The notes under the pieces are model-generated. The model did not search any database. It was not told the origin of the DNA and saw nothing but the letters and a program-made list of their open reading frames with translations. Positions 1 through 10,275 of a DNA stretch of 64,000 nt are shown piece by piece. A program made the translations under genes and the position numbers. This stretch comes from Candidatus Frankia nodulisporulans (GTDB taxonomy: Bacteria; Actinomycetota; Actinomycetes; Frankiales; Frankiaceae), in assembly GCF_902806475.1 (NCBI RefSeq), contig NZ_CADCWS010000003.1, positions 1 to 64,000 of the forward strand, in the 5' to 3' direction. The first letter of the stretch is position 1. Each line of letters begins with the position of its first letter.

Positions 1-1924
1 GTCCAGGTCCAGGTCGACGGTGGGCTCGGCGTCGAGGGCCGCCGCCTGCGCGGCCTGCTCGTAGGCGGTGAGCAGAGCCGCGTAGCGGGGTGAGGTCGCG
101 AGCAGGTGCTCGTGGCTGCCACGGCCGATCACCTGGCCGCCCTCGAGGTGCACCACCTCGTCGGCCAGGGCGATCGTGGAACGGCGTTGGGCGACGACCA
201 CCACCGTGGCCGCGCCGGCGCGAGCCCGCAGATCGGCCAGGATCGCGGCGTCGACCCGCGGGTCGACGCTGGCGGTCGCGTCGTCGAGAACGAGCAGGCG
301 GGGCTCGCGCAGCAGGGCACGGGCCAGGCAGATCCGTTGGCGTTGGCCACCGGACAGGCTGGTGCCGCGTTCGCCGACCATGGTGTCGAGGCCAGCCGGG
401 AGCCTGGCGACGAAGCGGTCGGCCTGCGCCCGACGCAGCGCCGTCCACACCGCGTCGTCGGTGGCGGCCAGGCCCAGGGTGATGTTGGCGCGCACGCTGT
501 CGTCGAACAGGAACGCCTGCTGCGCCACGACGGCCACCGCCCGGCTCACCTCGCCGACGGCGAGGTCCCGCAGGTCGATCCCGTCGACTCGGACCTCGCC
601 GTCGTCCGGGTCGACGAGCCGGGCGAGCAGCCCCACCAGGGTCGACTTGCCCGCGCCGGTGCGTCCGGTGATCGCGACGACGCTGCCGGGTGCCACCTCG
701 ACACCCACGTCGAGCAGGGTCGGCCGGGCGGCCATGGCGTCGGGGGCGCCAACCGGTACGGGCTCGCCGTCGGGTGCGGAGCGCGGGTAGGTGTAGGTGA
801 CCTGGTGCAGGGACAGCGCCGCGGGGCCGGCGGCGCTCAGCGTGCGGGGGCCGTGCTGCTCGTCCGAGCGGGCCTGGGTGACCGCGTCCACCCGCTGGCG
901 GCCGGCGACGGAGCGCGGGAGTTCGCCGAACACCCAGCCGAACACCCAGCCGAACGCGCGCAGCGGGAAGGCCAGCAGCGTGAACAGGTAGGCGACCCGG
1001 ACGAGCTGCCCCACGTCGATCGCCCCGGTGCGGATGCGCACGGCGCCGACGAGCAGCACGACCAGGATGCCGAGGTTGGGCAGTGCCTCCATCAGCGGGT
1101 CGAACATGCCACGTAGCCGACCGGCGCTGATCATCGCGTCCCGGAGCCGTTCGGCCCGGTCGGCGAACCGGGCGGTCTCCTCTTCCTCCCGGCCGAGGGC
1201 CTTCACTACGAGAGCGCCGTCGAACGACTCGTGGGCCACCGCGCTCACCTCACCGCGCAGCTGCTGGGCCTGCGCGTACAACGGCGACGCCCGGCGGGCG
1301 TACCAGATGTTGAGCAGACCGAAGGTCGGGAAGACCGCGAGTCCGATCAGCGCCAGCACCGGATCGGTGAGCACGAGCAGCACCAGCGCGGCCGCCAGCA
1401 TCATCAGGGCCCCGAGGGCGAACGGCAACGGCATCAGCGGAGACCACATCGCCTCGACGTCCGCGTTGGCGTTGGACAGCAGAGCGCCGGTCGAATGGCT
1501 CTGATGGCCAGGACAACGGCAGCCGCAGGTACTGACGGGTGACCTCATGGCGGTAACGGGCCTGGAGCCGGAACACCACCGCGCCGCCGGCGAGCCGGCG
1601 CAGGTACATGCCGAACGCCCGCACGCAGCCGACGGCCACGAACGCCACGCCGACGGCGGCGAGCGCGGACGCGTCCGCGTGGCCATCGTCGATCGCCGGG
1701 ATCACGACCCGGTCCGTCGCCTCACCGAGGACGAGGGAGCTCGCCACCCCGGTGAGGGTGAACAGGCTGCCGCCGAGGGTCGCCAACGCGAACTGCCGTG
1801 GTTCGTGGCGCGCGCCGAGGCGCATCGTCGCCAGGCCACGCGCGATGATCCCCGAACGCCGCCCGCCGCCGGTGCGGTCGCCGGCCCGGTCGTCGGTACA
1901 GTCCCCGGGCTCGGATGCGGTCAT
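1..1924 (-). pseudogene. ABC exporter (fused permease-ATPase), frameshifted and cut by the window edge
   Basis: Type IV ABC exporter half-transporter: N-terminal membrane domain, then a nucleotide-binding domain. In the downstream frame the Walker A motif GRTGAGKST lies at 666-640, the ABC signature LSGGQRQR near 357-334, and the Walker B/D-loop reads LDDATASVD near 294-265. The coding frame is still open at base 1, so the C-terminus is missing. The ATG at 1924 follows the hisF stop closely. After QYLRLPLSW (near 1509) the frame changes. Removing one G of the pair at 1506-1507 restores HQSHSTGALLSNANADVEAM, the conserved exporter continuation, so this is a one-base insertion or a sequence error. 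Asp instead of the usual catalytic Glu after Walker B is typical of a degenerate site in heterodimeric exporters, suggesting a partner beyond the left edge (inference). Confidence 0.85.
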
Positions 1925-1934
1925 CGGCGGCCGA

Positions 1935-2699
1935 TCAGCGGACGGGGACGGCGGCGTCCCGCAGAGCGGTCTTCACCTCGCCGATGCGTAGCTGCCCGAA
2001 GTGGAACACGCTCGCGGCGAGCACGGCGTCGGCGCCCGCGGCCACCGCCGGGGCGAAATGCGCCAGGTCACCGGCGCCGCCGCTGGCGATCACCGGGACG
2101 TCGACCTCGGCCCGCACGGCGGTGAGCATCTCGAGGTCGTAGCCGTCGCGGGTGCCGTCGGCGTCCATGGAGTTCAGCAGGATCTCACCGGAACCGAGTT
2201 CGGTGACCCGCGCCGCCCAGGCGACCGCGTCGATGCCGGTGCCGCGCCGTCCGCCGTGCGTGGTGACCTCGAAGCGGGGGCCGTCCGGGTCGGGGCAGCG
2301 GCGGGCGTCGATCGAGATCACGATGCACTGGTTGCCGAACCGGTGCGCGCACTCGCGGACCAGTTCCGGACGGGCGACCGCCGCGGTGTTGATGCCGACC
2401 TTGTCCGCGCCGGCGCGCAGCAGACGGTCGACGTCCTCGGTGGAACGCACGCCGCCGCCGACGGTGAGCGGGATGAAGACCTGCTCGGCGGTGCGCCGCA
2501 CGATGTCGTAGGTGGTCGCGCGGTCCCCGGAGGACGCGGTGATGTCGAGGAAGGTCAGTTCGTCGGCGCCTTCGGCGTCGTAGAGCCGGGCCATCTCCAC
2601 CGGGTCGCCGGCGTCACGCAGATCGGTGAAGTTGACGCCCTTGACGACCCGGCCGCCGTCGACGTCCAGACAGGGAATGACCCGCACGGCGACGCTCAC
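1935..2699 (-). CDS. hisF: Imidazole glycerol phosphate synthase, cyclase subunit HisF
   Basis: HisF forms the imidazole ring (IGP plus AICAR) from PRFAR, using ammonia channelled from HisH; cytoplasmic, histidine pathway. The 254-residue length is normal. The (beta/alpha)8 barrel begins [17 protein letters not shown] with the first catalytic Asp near residue 12; the second active-site Asp is in VISIDARR near residue 130. Phosphate-binding glycines appear in LTVGGGVRS and IASGGAGD. The GTG start at 2699 overlaps the priA stop by four bases (GTGA), so the two are translationally coupled. It is the last gene of the his operon; the ABC exporter starts 10 bases downstream. Confidence 0.97.
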   Translation of the reverse strand: MSVAVRVIPCLDVDGGRVVKGVNFTDLRDAGDPVEMARLYDAEGADELTFLDITASSGDRATTYDIVRRTAEQVFIPLTVGGGVRSTEDVDRLLRAGADKVGINTAAVARPELVRECAHRFGNQCIVISIDARRCPDPDGPRFEVTTHGGRRGTGIDAVAWAARVTELGSGEILLNSMDADGTRDGYDLEMLTAVRAEVDVPVIASGGAGDLAHFAPAVAAGADAVLAASVFHFGQLRIGEVKTALRDAAVPVR

Positions 2700-3493
2700 C
2701 GGGCCGCCCCGCCGCCGACCGAACCGGCCGCGTTCTGACCCAGGCCGCCCGTGGCCTGGGTGGGGCTGCCGGCGGCGAGGCTCGCGGTGAGGGCCAGCGC
2801 CTGCGGCAGGGTGAACGCGCCGGCGTAGAGGGCCTTGCCGATGATGGCGCCCTCGACGCCCGCGATCGCGGCGATCTCGGTGAGGTCCTCGAGCGTGGAG
2901 ACGCCGCCGCTGGCCACCACCGGACGGTCCGTCGCGGCGGTCACCGAACGCAGCAGTTCGACGTTCGGGCCGGTCAGCGTCCCGTCCCTGCGGACGTCGG
3001 TGAGCACGTAACGGGCGCAGCCGTCGGCGTCGAGGCGCGCGAGGACGTCGTAGAGCTCCCCGCCCTCGCGTGTCCAGCCGCGGGCGGCGAGGGTGGTGCC
3101 GCGCACGTCCAAGCCGACGGCGATGCGGTCGCCGACCCGGGCGATCGCGCGGCGCACCCAGTCGGGGTTCTCCAGCGCGGCGGTGCCGATGTTCACCCGG
3201 GCCGCCCCGGTCGCCAGCGCCGCGTCGAGCGACTCGTCGTCGCGAATGCCGCCGGAGACCTCCACGGCGACGTCCACCGAACGCACGACCTTGGCGATCA
3301 GTTCACGGTTGGAACCCCGACCGAACGCGGCGTCCAGGTCGACCAGATGAATCCACTCGGCGCCGTCCCGCTGCCAGGTGAGTGCCGCCTCCAACGGGTC
3401 ACCATAGGACGTCTCGGAACCGGCCTCGCCCTGGACGAGACGCACGGCGAGACCGTCGGCCACATCGACGGCGGGCAGCAGAGTCAGAGCCAT
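2696..3493 (-). CDS. priA: PriA-type phosphoribosyl isomerase (HisA; probably also TrpF activity)
   Basis: Catalyses the ProFAR-to-PRFAR isomerisation of histidine synthesis. In most actinobacteria this HisA ortholog (PriA) also does the TrpF step of tryptophan synthesis. 265 residues, with barrel motifs [10 protein letters not shown] (catalytic Asp near residue 9), [25 protein letters not shown] and [16 protein letters not shown] (second Asp). These are the PriA-style forms. About 20 extra residues rich in Gly, Ala and Gln follow the domain at the C-terminus. Dual activity is inferred from lineage and motifs; the window cannot show whether a separate trpF exists. It overlaps hisF by four bases and lies 89 bases after hisH. 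Confidence 0.93.
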   Translation of the reverse strand: MALTLLPAVDVADGLAVRLVQGEAGSETSYGDPLEAALTWQRDGAEWIHLVDLDAAFGRGSNRELIAKVVRSVDVAVEVSGGIRDDESLDAALATGAARVNIGTAALENPDWVRRAIARVGDRIAVGLDVRGTTLAARGWTREGGELYDVLARLDADGCARYVLTDVRRDGTLTGPNVELLRSVTAATDRPVVASGGVSTLEDLTEIAAIAGVEGAIIGKALYAGAFTLPQALALTASLAAGSPTQATGGLGQNAAGSVGGGAAR

Positions 3494-3582
3494 GCCGACA
3501 CCCTACGGGCTGCCCGACCTGGACGGATCGGTCAGCGGGCCGCCGGTTGTCCGGGCTGTGGGAGCGCAACTCCGACCGGACG

Positions 3583-4191
3583 TCAGGTCAGGGTGGCGAG
3601 CCAGTTGGTGAGCAGGTGGGCGCCGGCGTCGCCGGACTTCTCCGGATGGAACTGGGTGGCGGCCAGCGCGCCGCGTTCGACGGCGGCGGCGAACGGTTCG
3701 CCGTGCTCGCCGACGGTGTCGCCGGCGGACGGGTCGGCCTTCGCCGCGTACGAGTGGACGAAGTAGAACCGGGTGTCACCCGCAAGCCCCGCGAACAGGA
3801 CCGAGTCGGCCGGCGGGCGCACCGTGTTCCAGCCCATGTGCGGCAGGATCGGCGCGGCCAGGCGGCGCACCTCGCCGGCCAGCACTCCGATACCCGGCGT
3901 CCGCACGCCGTGCTCCTCGCCGAGTTCGTACAGCACCTGCATGCCGACGCAGATGCCGAGCACCGGGCGTCCGGCGGCGACCCGCGCGCGCACGACCTCG
4001 CCGGCTCCGAGCGCGTCGATCCCGGCCATGCACGCCGCGTAGGCGCCGACCCCGGGGACGACCAGACCGTCGGCGTCGCGGGCGGCGGCGAGATCGGCGG
4101 TCACGGTGACGTCCGCGCCGACCCGGACTAGGGCCCGCTCGGCCGAACGCAGGTTGCCCGACCCGTAGTCGAGCACGACCACCCGGCTCAC
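3583..4191 (-). CDS. hisH: Imidazole glycerol phosphate synthase, glutaminase subunit HisH
   Basis: Class I glutamine amidotransferase that releases ammonia from glutamine for HisF. 202 residues. The triad is visible: nucleophile Cys81 in [11 protein letters not shown], then His182 and Glu184 in [12 protein letters not shown]. The oxyanion strand motif [10 protein letters not shown] and the FYFVHSYAA segment are also present. The GTG start at 4191 overlaps the hisB stop by four bases (GTGA), so coupling with hisB is expected. Stoichiometric production with HisF is the known need of the complex. Confidence 0.97.
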   Translation of the reverse strand: MSRVVVLDYGSGNLRSAERALVRVGADVTVTADLAAARDADGLVVPGVGAYAACMAGIDALGAGEVVRARVAAGRPVLGICVGMQVLYELGEEHGVRTPGIGVLAGEVRRLAAPILPHMGWNTVRPPADSVLFAGLAGDTRFYFVHSYAAKADPSAGDTVGEHGEPFAAAVERGALAATQFHPEKSGDAGAHLLTNWLATLT

Positions 4192-4775
4192 AGCACGCCC
4201 TTGGTGGACGGGATGCCGGCGACCCGGGCGTCGAGTGCGACCGCGTCGCGCAGGGCCCGGGCGACCGCCTTGAACTGGGCCTCGACCACATGGTGGGCGT
4301 TGCGCCCGGACAGCACCCGCACGTGCAGGGCGATCCGGGCCGAGCTGGTGATCGACTCGAAGATGTGCCGGGTGAGGGTCGTGTCGTAGGTGCCGATCAG
4401 ACCGACGAGGTCCGGTTCGACGTGCACGCAGTACGGCCGGCCGGACAGGTCGACGACGGCCTGGGCGAGCGCCTCGTCCAACGGGACGGTGGCATCGCCG
4501 AACCGGCGGATGCCGACCTTGTCGCCGAGGGCCTCGCGCAGCGCCGTGCCGAACGCGATCGAGGTGTCCTCGACCGTGTGGTGGGCGTCGATGTGCAGGT
4601 CACCGCGGGTGCGCACGTTCAGGTCGAAGCCGGCGTGCTTGCCGATCTGGGACAGCATGTGGTCGTAGAACGGCACACCGGTGTCGACGGTGGCCACTCC
4701 CGTGCCGTCGAGGTCGAGCTCGACGAGGACGTCCGACTCCAGGGTCTTGCGGGCGATACGAGCGGTGCGGGCCAT
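4188..4775 (-). CDS. hisB: Imidazoleglycerol-phosphate dehydratase HisB
   Basis: Dehydrates IGP to imidazole acetol phosphate. 195 residues, the monofunctional actinobacterial form without a phosphatase domain. The manganese-binding signatures are FYDHML at residues 36-41, HHTVED at 65-70, and [15 protein letters not shown] near residue 165. The ATG at 4775 opens [14 protein letters not shown], the usual N-terminus. It sits 33 bases after hisC and overlaps hisH by four bases. Confidence 0.97.
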   Translation of the reverse strand: MARTARIARKTLESDVLVELDLDGTGVATVDTGVPFYDHMLSQIGKHAGFDLNVRTRGDLHIDAHHTVEDTSIAFGTALREALGDKVGIRRFGDATVPLDEALAQAVVDLSGRPYCVHVEPDLVGLIGTYDTTLTRHIFESITSSARIALHVRVLSGRNAHHVVEAQFKAVARALRDAVALDARVAGIPSTKGVL

Positions 4776-4808
4776 CGGGACTGTCCTCGGTGTCTTTCGC
4801 GAAGGTTC

Positions 4809-6035
4809 TCAGCGGGAGGCGAGCGTGATCAGACCGGTCTCGTCGGTGCGCGCGTCGACGAGCACCTGGGAGAGCGCGGCGAGGAAGGCGTCGATCTCGC
4901 CGGGCAGGCCGGCGGTGACCCGCAGCCAGCCGTCGGGGCCGACGTCGCGCACGAGCACTCCGCGTTCCAGCAGGCGACGCCAGACGTTCTGCTCGTCGGC
5001 GAACCGGCCGAAGTACACGAAGTTGGCGTCGCTGGGGGCCAGCGCCAGGCCGAGGCCGGGCAGTTCCCGCACGATCCGGTCCCGCTGCGCCTTGACCGCC
5101 TCGACCGTGCTGAGCAGCTCGTCGGCGTGGGCGAGCGCGGTGCGCGCCACCGCCTGGGTGAAGGTCGACAGGTGGTAGGGCAGCCGGACCAGCGCCAGCG
5201 CGTCGACGACGGCGGGATGGGCGGCGAGGTAGCCGACCCGCGCGCCGGCGAGCGCGAACGCCTTGCTCATCGTGCGGGTGACCACCAGCCGCGGGTTGGC
5301 CGGCAGCAGGGTGACGGCGCTGGGCACCCCGGCGCGGCGGAACTCCGCGTACGCCTCGTCGACGACGACGATCCCGCTGCCAACAGCCGCCATCGCCGCG
5401 GCGGCGGCGGTGATGACCTCCGGTGGCAGCGCGGTGCCGGTCGGGTTGTTCGGCGAGCACAGGAACACCAGCGCCGGGCGGTGCCGTTCGATCGCGGCCG
5501 TCACCTGCTCGGCGGACAGTGTGAAGTCGTCCGCGCGCTGCTCGGCGACCCATTCGGTGGCGGTGGCCAGCGCGATCAGCCGGTGCATCGAGTAGGACGG
5601 TTCGAACCCGATGGCGATCCGGCCCGGGCCGCCGAACGCCTGGCACAGCTGCTGCAGGATCTCGTTGGACCCGTTGGCCGCCCACACCTGGGCGGTGTGC
5701 ACACCGAAGCCGGCGTCGGAGGTCAGGTAGTAGGCGAGGTCGGCGCGCAACGCCTCGGCGTCGCGGTCCGGGTAGCGGTTCGCCTCGGTCGCGGCCAGGG
5801 TCGCGGCCTTGCCGAGCGCGTCCACCAGCCCGATCGACGGCGGATGCGGATTCTCGTTGGTGTTCAGGCGCACCGGGACGTCGAGCTGCGGGGCGCCGTA
5901 CGGGGACATCCCGCGCAGGCTGTCGCGCAGGGGCAGCTCGTCGAGCCCCAGGGGCTGCCAGGGCCGGTCGTCGGAGGCCGAACCGGCCTCGGCGAAGCCG
6001 GCGAACGACGGCTGGCCGGTCGTCGACGGGGTCAT
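4809..6035 (-). CDS. hisC: Histidinol-phosphate aminotransferase HisC
   Basis: PLP-dependent class I/II aminotransferase converting imidazole acetol phosphate to histidinol phosphate. 408 residues; the first ~35 ([13 protein letters not shown] and following) extend beyond the core. Seen: [11 protein letters not shown] substrate arm, ANGSNEIL (PLP phosphate), [15 protein letters not shown], and Schiff-base Lys258 in [11 protein letters not shown]. The ATG at 6035 overlaps the hisD stop by four bases (ATGA). It is the second gene of the operon. Confidence 0.96.
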   Translation of the reverse strand: MTPSTTGQPSFAGFAEAGSASDDRPWQPLGLDELPLRDSLRGMSPYGAPQLDVPVRLNTNENPHPPSIGLVDALGKAATLAATEANRYPDRDAEALRADLAYYLTSDAGFGVHTAQVWAANGSNEILQQLCQAFGGPGRIAIGFEPSYSMHRLIALATATEWVAEQRADDFTLSAEQVTAAIERHRPALVFLCSPNNPTGTALPPEVITAAAAAMAAVGSGIVVVDEAYAEFRRAGVPSAVTLLPANPRLVVTRTMSKAFALAGARVGYLAAHPAVVDALALVRLPYHLSTFTQAVARTALAHADELLSTVEAVKAQRDRIVRELPGLGLALAPSDANFVYFGRFADEQNVWRRLLERGVLVRDVGPDGWLRVTAGLPGEIDAFLAALSQVLVDARTDETGLITLASR

Positions 6036-7327
6036 CGGAATCGAACCTCCACGGCGTCACGGTGTGCGGTGAGGTCCTCGGCTCCGGCGAGTGCGCCGAG
6101 ACGCCCGGAGACGGCGTGCAGCGCGTCCCGGGTGCTCTCGACGATGTGGACCTGCCGCTGGAAGGTGGCGACGGACAGGCCCCCGGAGTGGCGCGCGGTC
6201 GCGCCGGTGGGCAGGACGTGGTTGGAGCCGGCCAGGTAGTCACCGAGCGGCACCGGGGCGTACGCCCCGACGAACACCGCCCCGGCGTGGCGGACCCGGG
6301 CGGCCACCGCGGCGGCGTCCGCGGTCTGGATCTCCAGGTGCTCGGCGGCCCAGCCGTCGGCGACGGCGAGCCCGGCGTCGAGGTCGGCGACGAGCGCGAT
6401 CGCCCCCTGGCCGGCGAGGGCCTGCTCGACCCGCTCGCGGTGACGGGTGGCGGGCACCCGCTTGCCGAGTTCGACGTCGACGGCGTCGGCGAGCTCCGCC
6501 GACGTGGTGACGAGCAGGCAGGCGGCCATCGGGTCGTGTTCGGCCTGGGCGATCAGGTCGGCGGCGACGTGCGCCGGGTCGGCCGTGTCGTCGGCGAGGA
6601 TCGCGACCTCGGTCGGACCGGCCTCCGCGTCCACCCCGACGACGCCGCGCACCAGCCGCTTGGCCGCCGTCACGTAGACGTTGCCCGGCCCGGTGATCAC
6701 ATCGACCGGCGGGCAGCTCTCGGTGCCGTAGGCGGCCATCGCGATCGCCTGGGCGCCGCCGGCGGCGTACACCTCGTCGATACCGAGCAGCGCGCACGCG
6801 CCGAGGACGACCGGATGCGGCAGGCCGCCGTTGTCCTTCCGCGGCGGGGAGAACACCGCGAGCGAGCTCACCCCGGCCTCCTGGGCGGGGACGACGTTCA
6901 TGACGACGCTGCTCGGGTAGGCGACCCGCCCGCCCGGCACGTACAGCCCGACCCGTTCGACCGGCACCCAGCGCTCGGTCACCGCGAGGCCCGGGGCGAC
7001 GTCCACGGTCACCGGTGCGCGCCGCTGCGCCCCATGGACCAGCCGGCAGCGCCGGATCGCCTCGGCCAGCGCGTCGCGCACCTCCGGATCGAGGCGTTCG
7101 GCGGCGGCCGCCAGCTGCGCGGCGGACACCCGCAGCTGGGGGGGACGGACCCCGTCGAACCGCTCGGCCGCGTCGAGAACAGCGGCGTCACCACGGTCAC
7201 GGACGTCCGCGCATACCGGCCGCACGGCCTCGACGGCGACGTCCACGTCGAGGGCGGCGCGGGGCAGCAGACGCCGCACCTGCGCCCCGGTGAGGGTCGA
7301 GCCACGCAGATCCAGCCTTCTGAGCAC
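6032..7327 (-). CDS. hisD: Histidinol dehydrogenase HisD
   Basis: NAD-dependent, zinc-requiring enzyme for the last two steps of histidine synthesis (histidinol to histidine). 431 residues from the GTG at 7327, which gives VLRRLDLRG, the conserved HisD N-terminus; a longer frame to 7453 adds non-homologous residues and runs into the divergent gene, so it was rejected. Motifs: [36 protein letters not shown], and EHLEIQT with the metal/base residues. The GGGAGG upstream abuts the GTG, too close for normal use, so weak or leaderless initiation is possible. First gene of the his operon, 70 bases from the divergent gene at 7398. Confidence 0.94.
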   Translation of the reverse strand: MLRRLDLRGSTLTGAQVRRLLPRAALDVDVAVEAVRPVCADVRDRGDAAVLDAAERFDGVRPPQLRVSAAQLAAAAERLDPEVRDALAEAIRRCRLVHGAQRRAPVTVDVAPGLAVTERWVPVERVGLYVPGGRVAYPSSVVMNVVPAQEAGVSSLAVFSPPRKDNGGLPHPVVLGACALLGIDEVYAAGGAQAIAMAAYGTESCPPVDVITGPGNVYVTAAKRLVRGVVGVDAEAGPTEVAILADDTADPAHVAADLIAQAEHDPMAACLLVTTSAELADAVDVELGKRVPATRHRERVEQALAGQGAIALVADLDAGLAVADGWAAEHLEIQTADAAAVAARVRHAGAVFVGAYAPVPLGDYLAGSNHVLPTGATARHSGGLSVATFQRQVHIVESTRDALHAVSGRLGALAGAEDLTAHRDAVEVRFR

Positions 7328-7397
7328 CTCCCGAGGGTAGCCGCCGAACCCGCGACCGGTGAAATCACGTACCGGCGTGGGGTGACACGCTGGGACG

Positions 7398-9410
7398 GTG
7401 ACCGATCCCCAGCCATCCGCCGCCCCAGCGCACACCGCCCCACCGCACGCCACGCCACCGCAGGTCGCCCGGCCGGACGCCGCGCCGCTGGAGGCCGCGA
7501 CGTCCGATTCGCCGGTGGCCGGGGCGACATCCGACCAGCCGGCGGCCGCGGCGGCGGGTGAGTCGCTGGCGACGTTGCTGCACGGCTACGGGGTGCACGC
7601 GCTGGCGCCGCGCCGGGTGGTGGCGGCGCTGACCGAGCAGCCCCAGACGCTGCGTGGGCTGGTGCAGGGCTCCGGGCTGCCCCGCCGCTCGGTGGAGATC
7701 ATCCTGCGGACACTCGACGGGGACCTGCACACCGCCGCCGACGGCCGGCTGGTGCTGCGCGCCCCGACGGTCGACCGCTACCGCTCCCTGATCCGCTACG
7801 CGGAACTGCGTTCGTCCGCCCCTGTGGACCCGCTGGCCGCCGAGGTCCGCCGGCACAGCGCCCTGATCACCACCATGCACGGCCTGATCGCGGCCGCCCC
7901 CCGCCCCCGCGCCGACCTGGACCATGTCCCGGCCACCGCGGCGACGGTCGTGCGCCGGGCGGTCTGGCTGGCCACGCACTACGACCTGCGCGAGGCCGAG
8001 CTGCTCTGCGTCGGCGACCACGATCTCACCTCGCTGGCCCTGCTCCTGCTCGCCGCCCGCGCCAGCCGATCCGCCCACGGGACGGACAGCCCGTCGTCCG
8101 CCGGGACGGACGGCCGAGCACCGGGTGGGACGGCTGGTGGGTTGCGGGTCACCGTGGTCGACATCGACGAGGAGTTGCTGGCGTTCCTCGACCGTTCCGC
8201 GCACGCACACGGGGTGGCCCTGCGCTGCCTGTACGCGGACCTGCGCCTTGGCCTGCCGCCGTCGGTCGCCGGCCACGCCGACCTGGTGTTCACCGACCCG
8301 CCGTACACCCCGTCCGGTGTGTCGCTGTTCGCCGCCCGGGGCGCGCAGGGCCTCGCCGACCGGGAGCGCGGCCGGGTCCTCGTCGCCTACGGCTACAGCG
8401 AGCGGACGCCCGCGCTCGGTGCCCGGGTCCAGAAGGCCCTGCTGGACCAGGGGTTCGCCTTCGAGGCGATCTGGCCGGGTTTCCACATCTACGACGGTGC
8501 CGAAGCGGTGGGCGCCCGCGCCGACATGTACAGCTGCCAACCGACCGCCGCCACCTGGAAACGCCTCGACCGCTCGGATCGCTCGGGTGGCTCGGGTGGC
8601 GAGTGGGAGTCCGGTGGCTCGTCCACACCGCCGCGTTCCATCTACACCCGGGGGCGGCACGCCGAGGAGAGCCAGGCCGACGAGCTGGCCGCCGGCGCCA
8701 TCACCGCGGCCCAGCGGTTCCTCGCGGCCGTGCCCGGTCGGGGCGTGTTCGTCGGCGATCGGCCGCTGCCCCAGGCCGCCGCGCACACCCGACTGCCCAC
8801 CGTGCTCGATCGCGGCCTGCCGCCGTCCACCACCGGCCCGTCCGGCGGGGACACCCGCAGCGTGGTGGTCGACCTGACCGACGATCCCGGTCCGTGGCTG
8901 CTGCGGCTGCTGCTGGCCGCCAACGCCGACCGGCTCGCCGTCCTGGTCGACGCCGACCATCCTGACCTGCGCTCCGGGCAGCCCTTCGACCTCGTCCGGG
9001 CCAAGTGGACGCGCACACCCGAACACGACGAGACCCCCACCGGCGCCGGACGAACCCGGCTGCTGTCCCTCACCGCGACCGACCAGACCGCCGGGGCCGC
9101 ACCGGAACGTCTCACCCGCTGGCTGCTGGAGCGCGCCCACGGCCGTCTCGGCAACGTCTGGCGCGACGGTCTGATCCGTGTCTCCCGCGACCAGCCCGGT
9201 GCGCCGCTGGCCCAGCGGGCGGCTCTGACCACGGTCCACGCGGCCCTGACCACCGGCCGCGAGGGCGGCCGGGACGCCGGCGCCGACGCGACCGTTATCC
9301 CCGCGGATCCGCTCACCGCCCGCCTGATCGACCTGCCCCGGCACACCCTCGCGGACGTGCTGGACGCCGCGTCCACCAGCGTCGGTCTCCTGCCCACCGC
9401 CACCGCGTAG
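7398..9410 (+). CDS. BpsA-like (branched-polyamine synthase family) protein with long C-terminal extension
   Basis: 670 residues from the GTG at 7398. The first ~45 residues are Ala/Pro rich. A winged-helix-like stretch follows (residues ~55-130), then a Rossmann SAM-type domain: [33 protein letters not shown] and [17 protein letters not shown] (residues ~294-310). This combination matches the N4-bis(aminopropyl)spermidine synthase family (PF01861), whose characterised members transfer aminopropyl groups. About 300 further residues contain no recognised domain; residues ~390-415 look like a Gly/Ser linker. Function here is inferred from family only; a DNA or RNA methyltransferase-like role is the alternative. 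It is divergent from hisD. Confidence 0.65.
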   Translation: MTDPQPSAAPAHTAPPHATPPQVARPDAAPLEAATSDSPVAGATSDQPAAAAAGESLATLLHGYGVHALAPRRVVAALTEQPQTLRGLVQGSGLPRRSVEIILRTLDGDLHTAADGRLVLRAPTVDRYRSLIRYAELRSSAPVDPLAAEVRRHSALITTMHGLIAAAPRPRADLDHVPATAATVVRRAVWLATHYDLREAELLCVGDHDLTSLALLLLAARASRSAHGTDSPSSAGTDGRAPGGTAGGLRVTVVDIDEELLAFLDRSAHAHGVALRCLYADLRLGLPPSVAGHADLVFTDPPYTPSGVSLFAARGAQGLADRERGRVLVAYGYSERTPALGARVQKALLDQGFAFEAIWPGFHIYDGAEAVGARADMYSCQPTAATWKRLDRSDRSGGSGGEWESGGSSTPPRSIYTRGRHAEESQADELAAGAITAAQRFLAAVPGRGVFVGDRPLPQAAAHTRLPTVLDRGLPPSTTGPSGGDTRSVVVDLTDDPGPWLLRLLLAANADRLAVLVDADHPDLRSGQPFDLVRAKWTRTPEHDETPTGAGRTRLLSLTATDQTAGAAPERLTRWLLERAHGRLGNVWRDGLIRVSRDQPGAPLAQRAALTTVHAALTTGREGGRDAGADATVIPADPLTARLIDLPRHTLADVLDAASTSVGLLPTATA

Positions 9411-9563
9411 GCGGGTAGGCCTGTCACATGTCGGCTGGCAGGCCCGTCCATCTGGGTGGAGGGTCGCCGCGAGGGCGGCTCCCGGGAGCGCCACGGGAGG
9501 CGCTCCCGCCGGCCGGGCCCTGCCGCGGCCGGCCCGGAGACGTTCGACCGAAGGAGGCGCACG

Positions 9564-10007
9564 ATGACACAGCGGATGAACATCGCCGAGGTGGCACCGG
9601 AGGGGTACAAGGCGGTCCTGGGGCTGGAGGCCTACGTCCGGCGGCATGTGGACGCGACCGTGCTGGAGCTGGTGAAGCTGCGCGCGTCGGTGCTCAACGG
9701 CTGCGCGTTCTGCGTGGACATGCACAGCCGGGACGCCCTGGCCGCCGGTGAGTCCGCCCGGCGGCTGTTCGCGGTCGCCGCCTGGCATGACGCGCCGTTC
9801 TTCGACGAGCGGGAACGGGCCGCGCTGGCGCTGACCGACGAGGTGACCCGGCTCAGCCCGGACGGTGTCAGCGACGACACCTGGGCGGCTGTCACCAAGC
9901 ACTGGTCGGAGGAGGAGACCGCCAACCTGATCCTCGCCATCGTCACGATCAACGCCTGGAACCGCATCGCCATCCCGACCCGCGCCCAACCGCCCCTGGA
10001 CGTCTGA
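9564..10007 (+). CDS. AhpD-like carboxymuconolactone decarboxylase family protein
   Basis: 147 residues starting at the ATG at 9564, preceded by AAGGAGG (9551-9557) at a six-base spacing; the longer frame upstream lacks a site. The redox motif NGCAFCVDMHSRD (Cys47, Cys50, His54) is the AhpD-type CxxC-x3-H peroxidase signature. The rest is the all-helical fold, with an IVTINAWNRIAI segment near the end. Members reduce peroxides through the vicinal cysteines, often with dihydrolipoyl partners. It stands alone between the BpsA-like gene and the flavohaemoprotein, so an oxidative or nitrosative stress role fits (inference). Confidence 0.85.
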   Translation: MTQRMNIAEVAPEGYKAVLGLEAYVRRHVDATVLELVKLRASVLNGCAFCVDMHSRDALAAGESARRLFAVAAWHDAPFFDERERAALALTDEVTRLSPDGVSDDTWAAVTKHWSEEETANLILAIVTINAWNRIAIPTRAQPPLDV

Positions 10008-10275
10008 TCCCGTCCGGCGCGGCGCCGCCCCTCGACGCCGTGACGCCGTGACGCCGGCACCCGCGAGCACCGGCACCTGCGAGCGCGGGCAAGGTCACCG
10101 ATGGGTGGTTGACCGGCGGGGTCAGCCGGGGTGCGGGTCCGTGAACGTGCAGGTGGCGGCGATGGGACCGCCCGTGCGAGCGAGCAGGTGCGGCCAGGCG
10201 GGGGCAGGGGCGATCGGGCGTCACTACGGTGAAGCGGTTTGCTACTACGACGTGTAGAAGCGGAGCTGAGGCCGG

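Noticed and set aside
945-970. Tandem CCGAACACCCAG repeat in the ABC exporter
   Set aside because: It simply encodes a repeated FGWV in a membrane helix; no sign of a mobile or regulatory repeat.
4290-6239. 649-codon plus-strand frame across hisB and hisC
   Set aside because: Antisense shadow of two clear his genes; composition is the Arg/Gly/Val bias typical of GC-rich opposite frames and no family is visible. Similar long shadows at 7365-10076, 38201-40909 and 52344-54740 were rejected for the same reason.
7328-7453. Longer hisD start at 7453
   Set aside because: Would overlap the divergent gene at 7398 and adds residues that HisD proteins lack.
9484-9507. GGGAGCGCC/GGCGCTCCC hairpin before the AhpD-like gene as a riboswitch
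   Set aside because: A simple 9-bp GC stem in a GC-rich gap without any known riboswitch consensus; too common to support.
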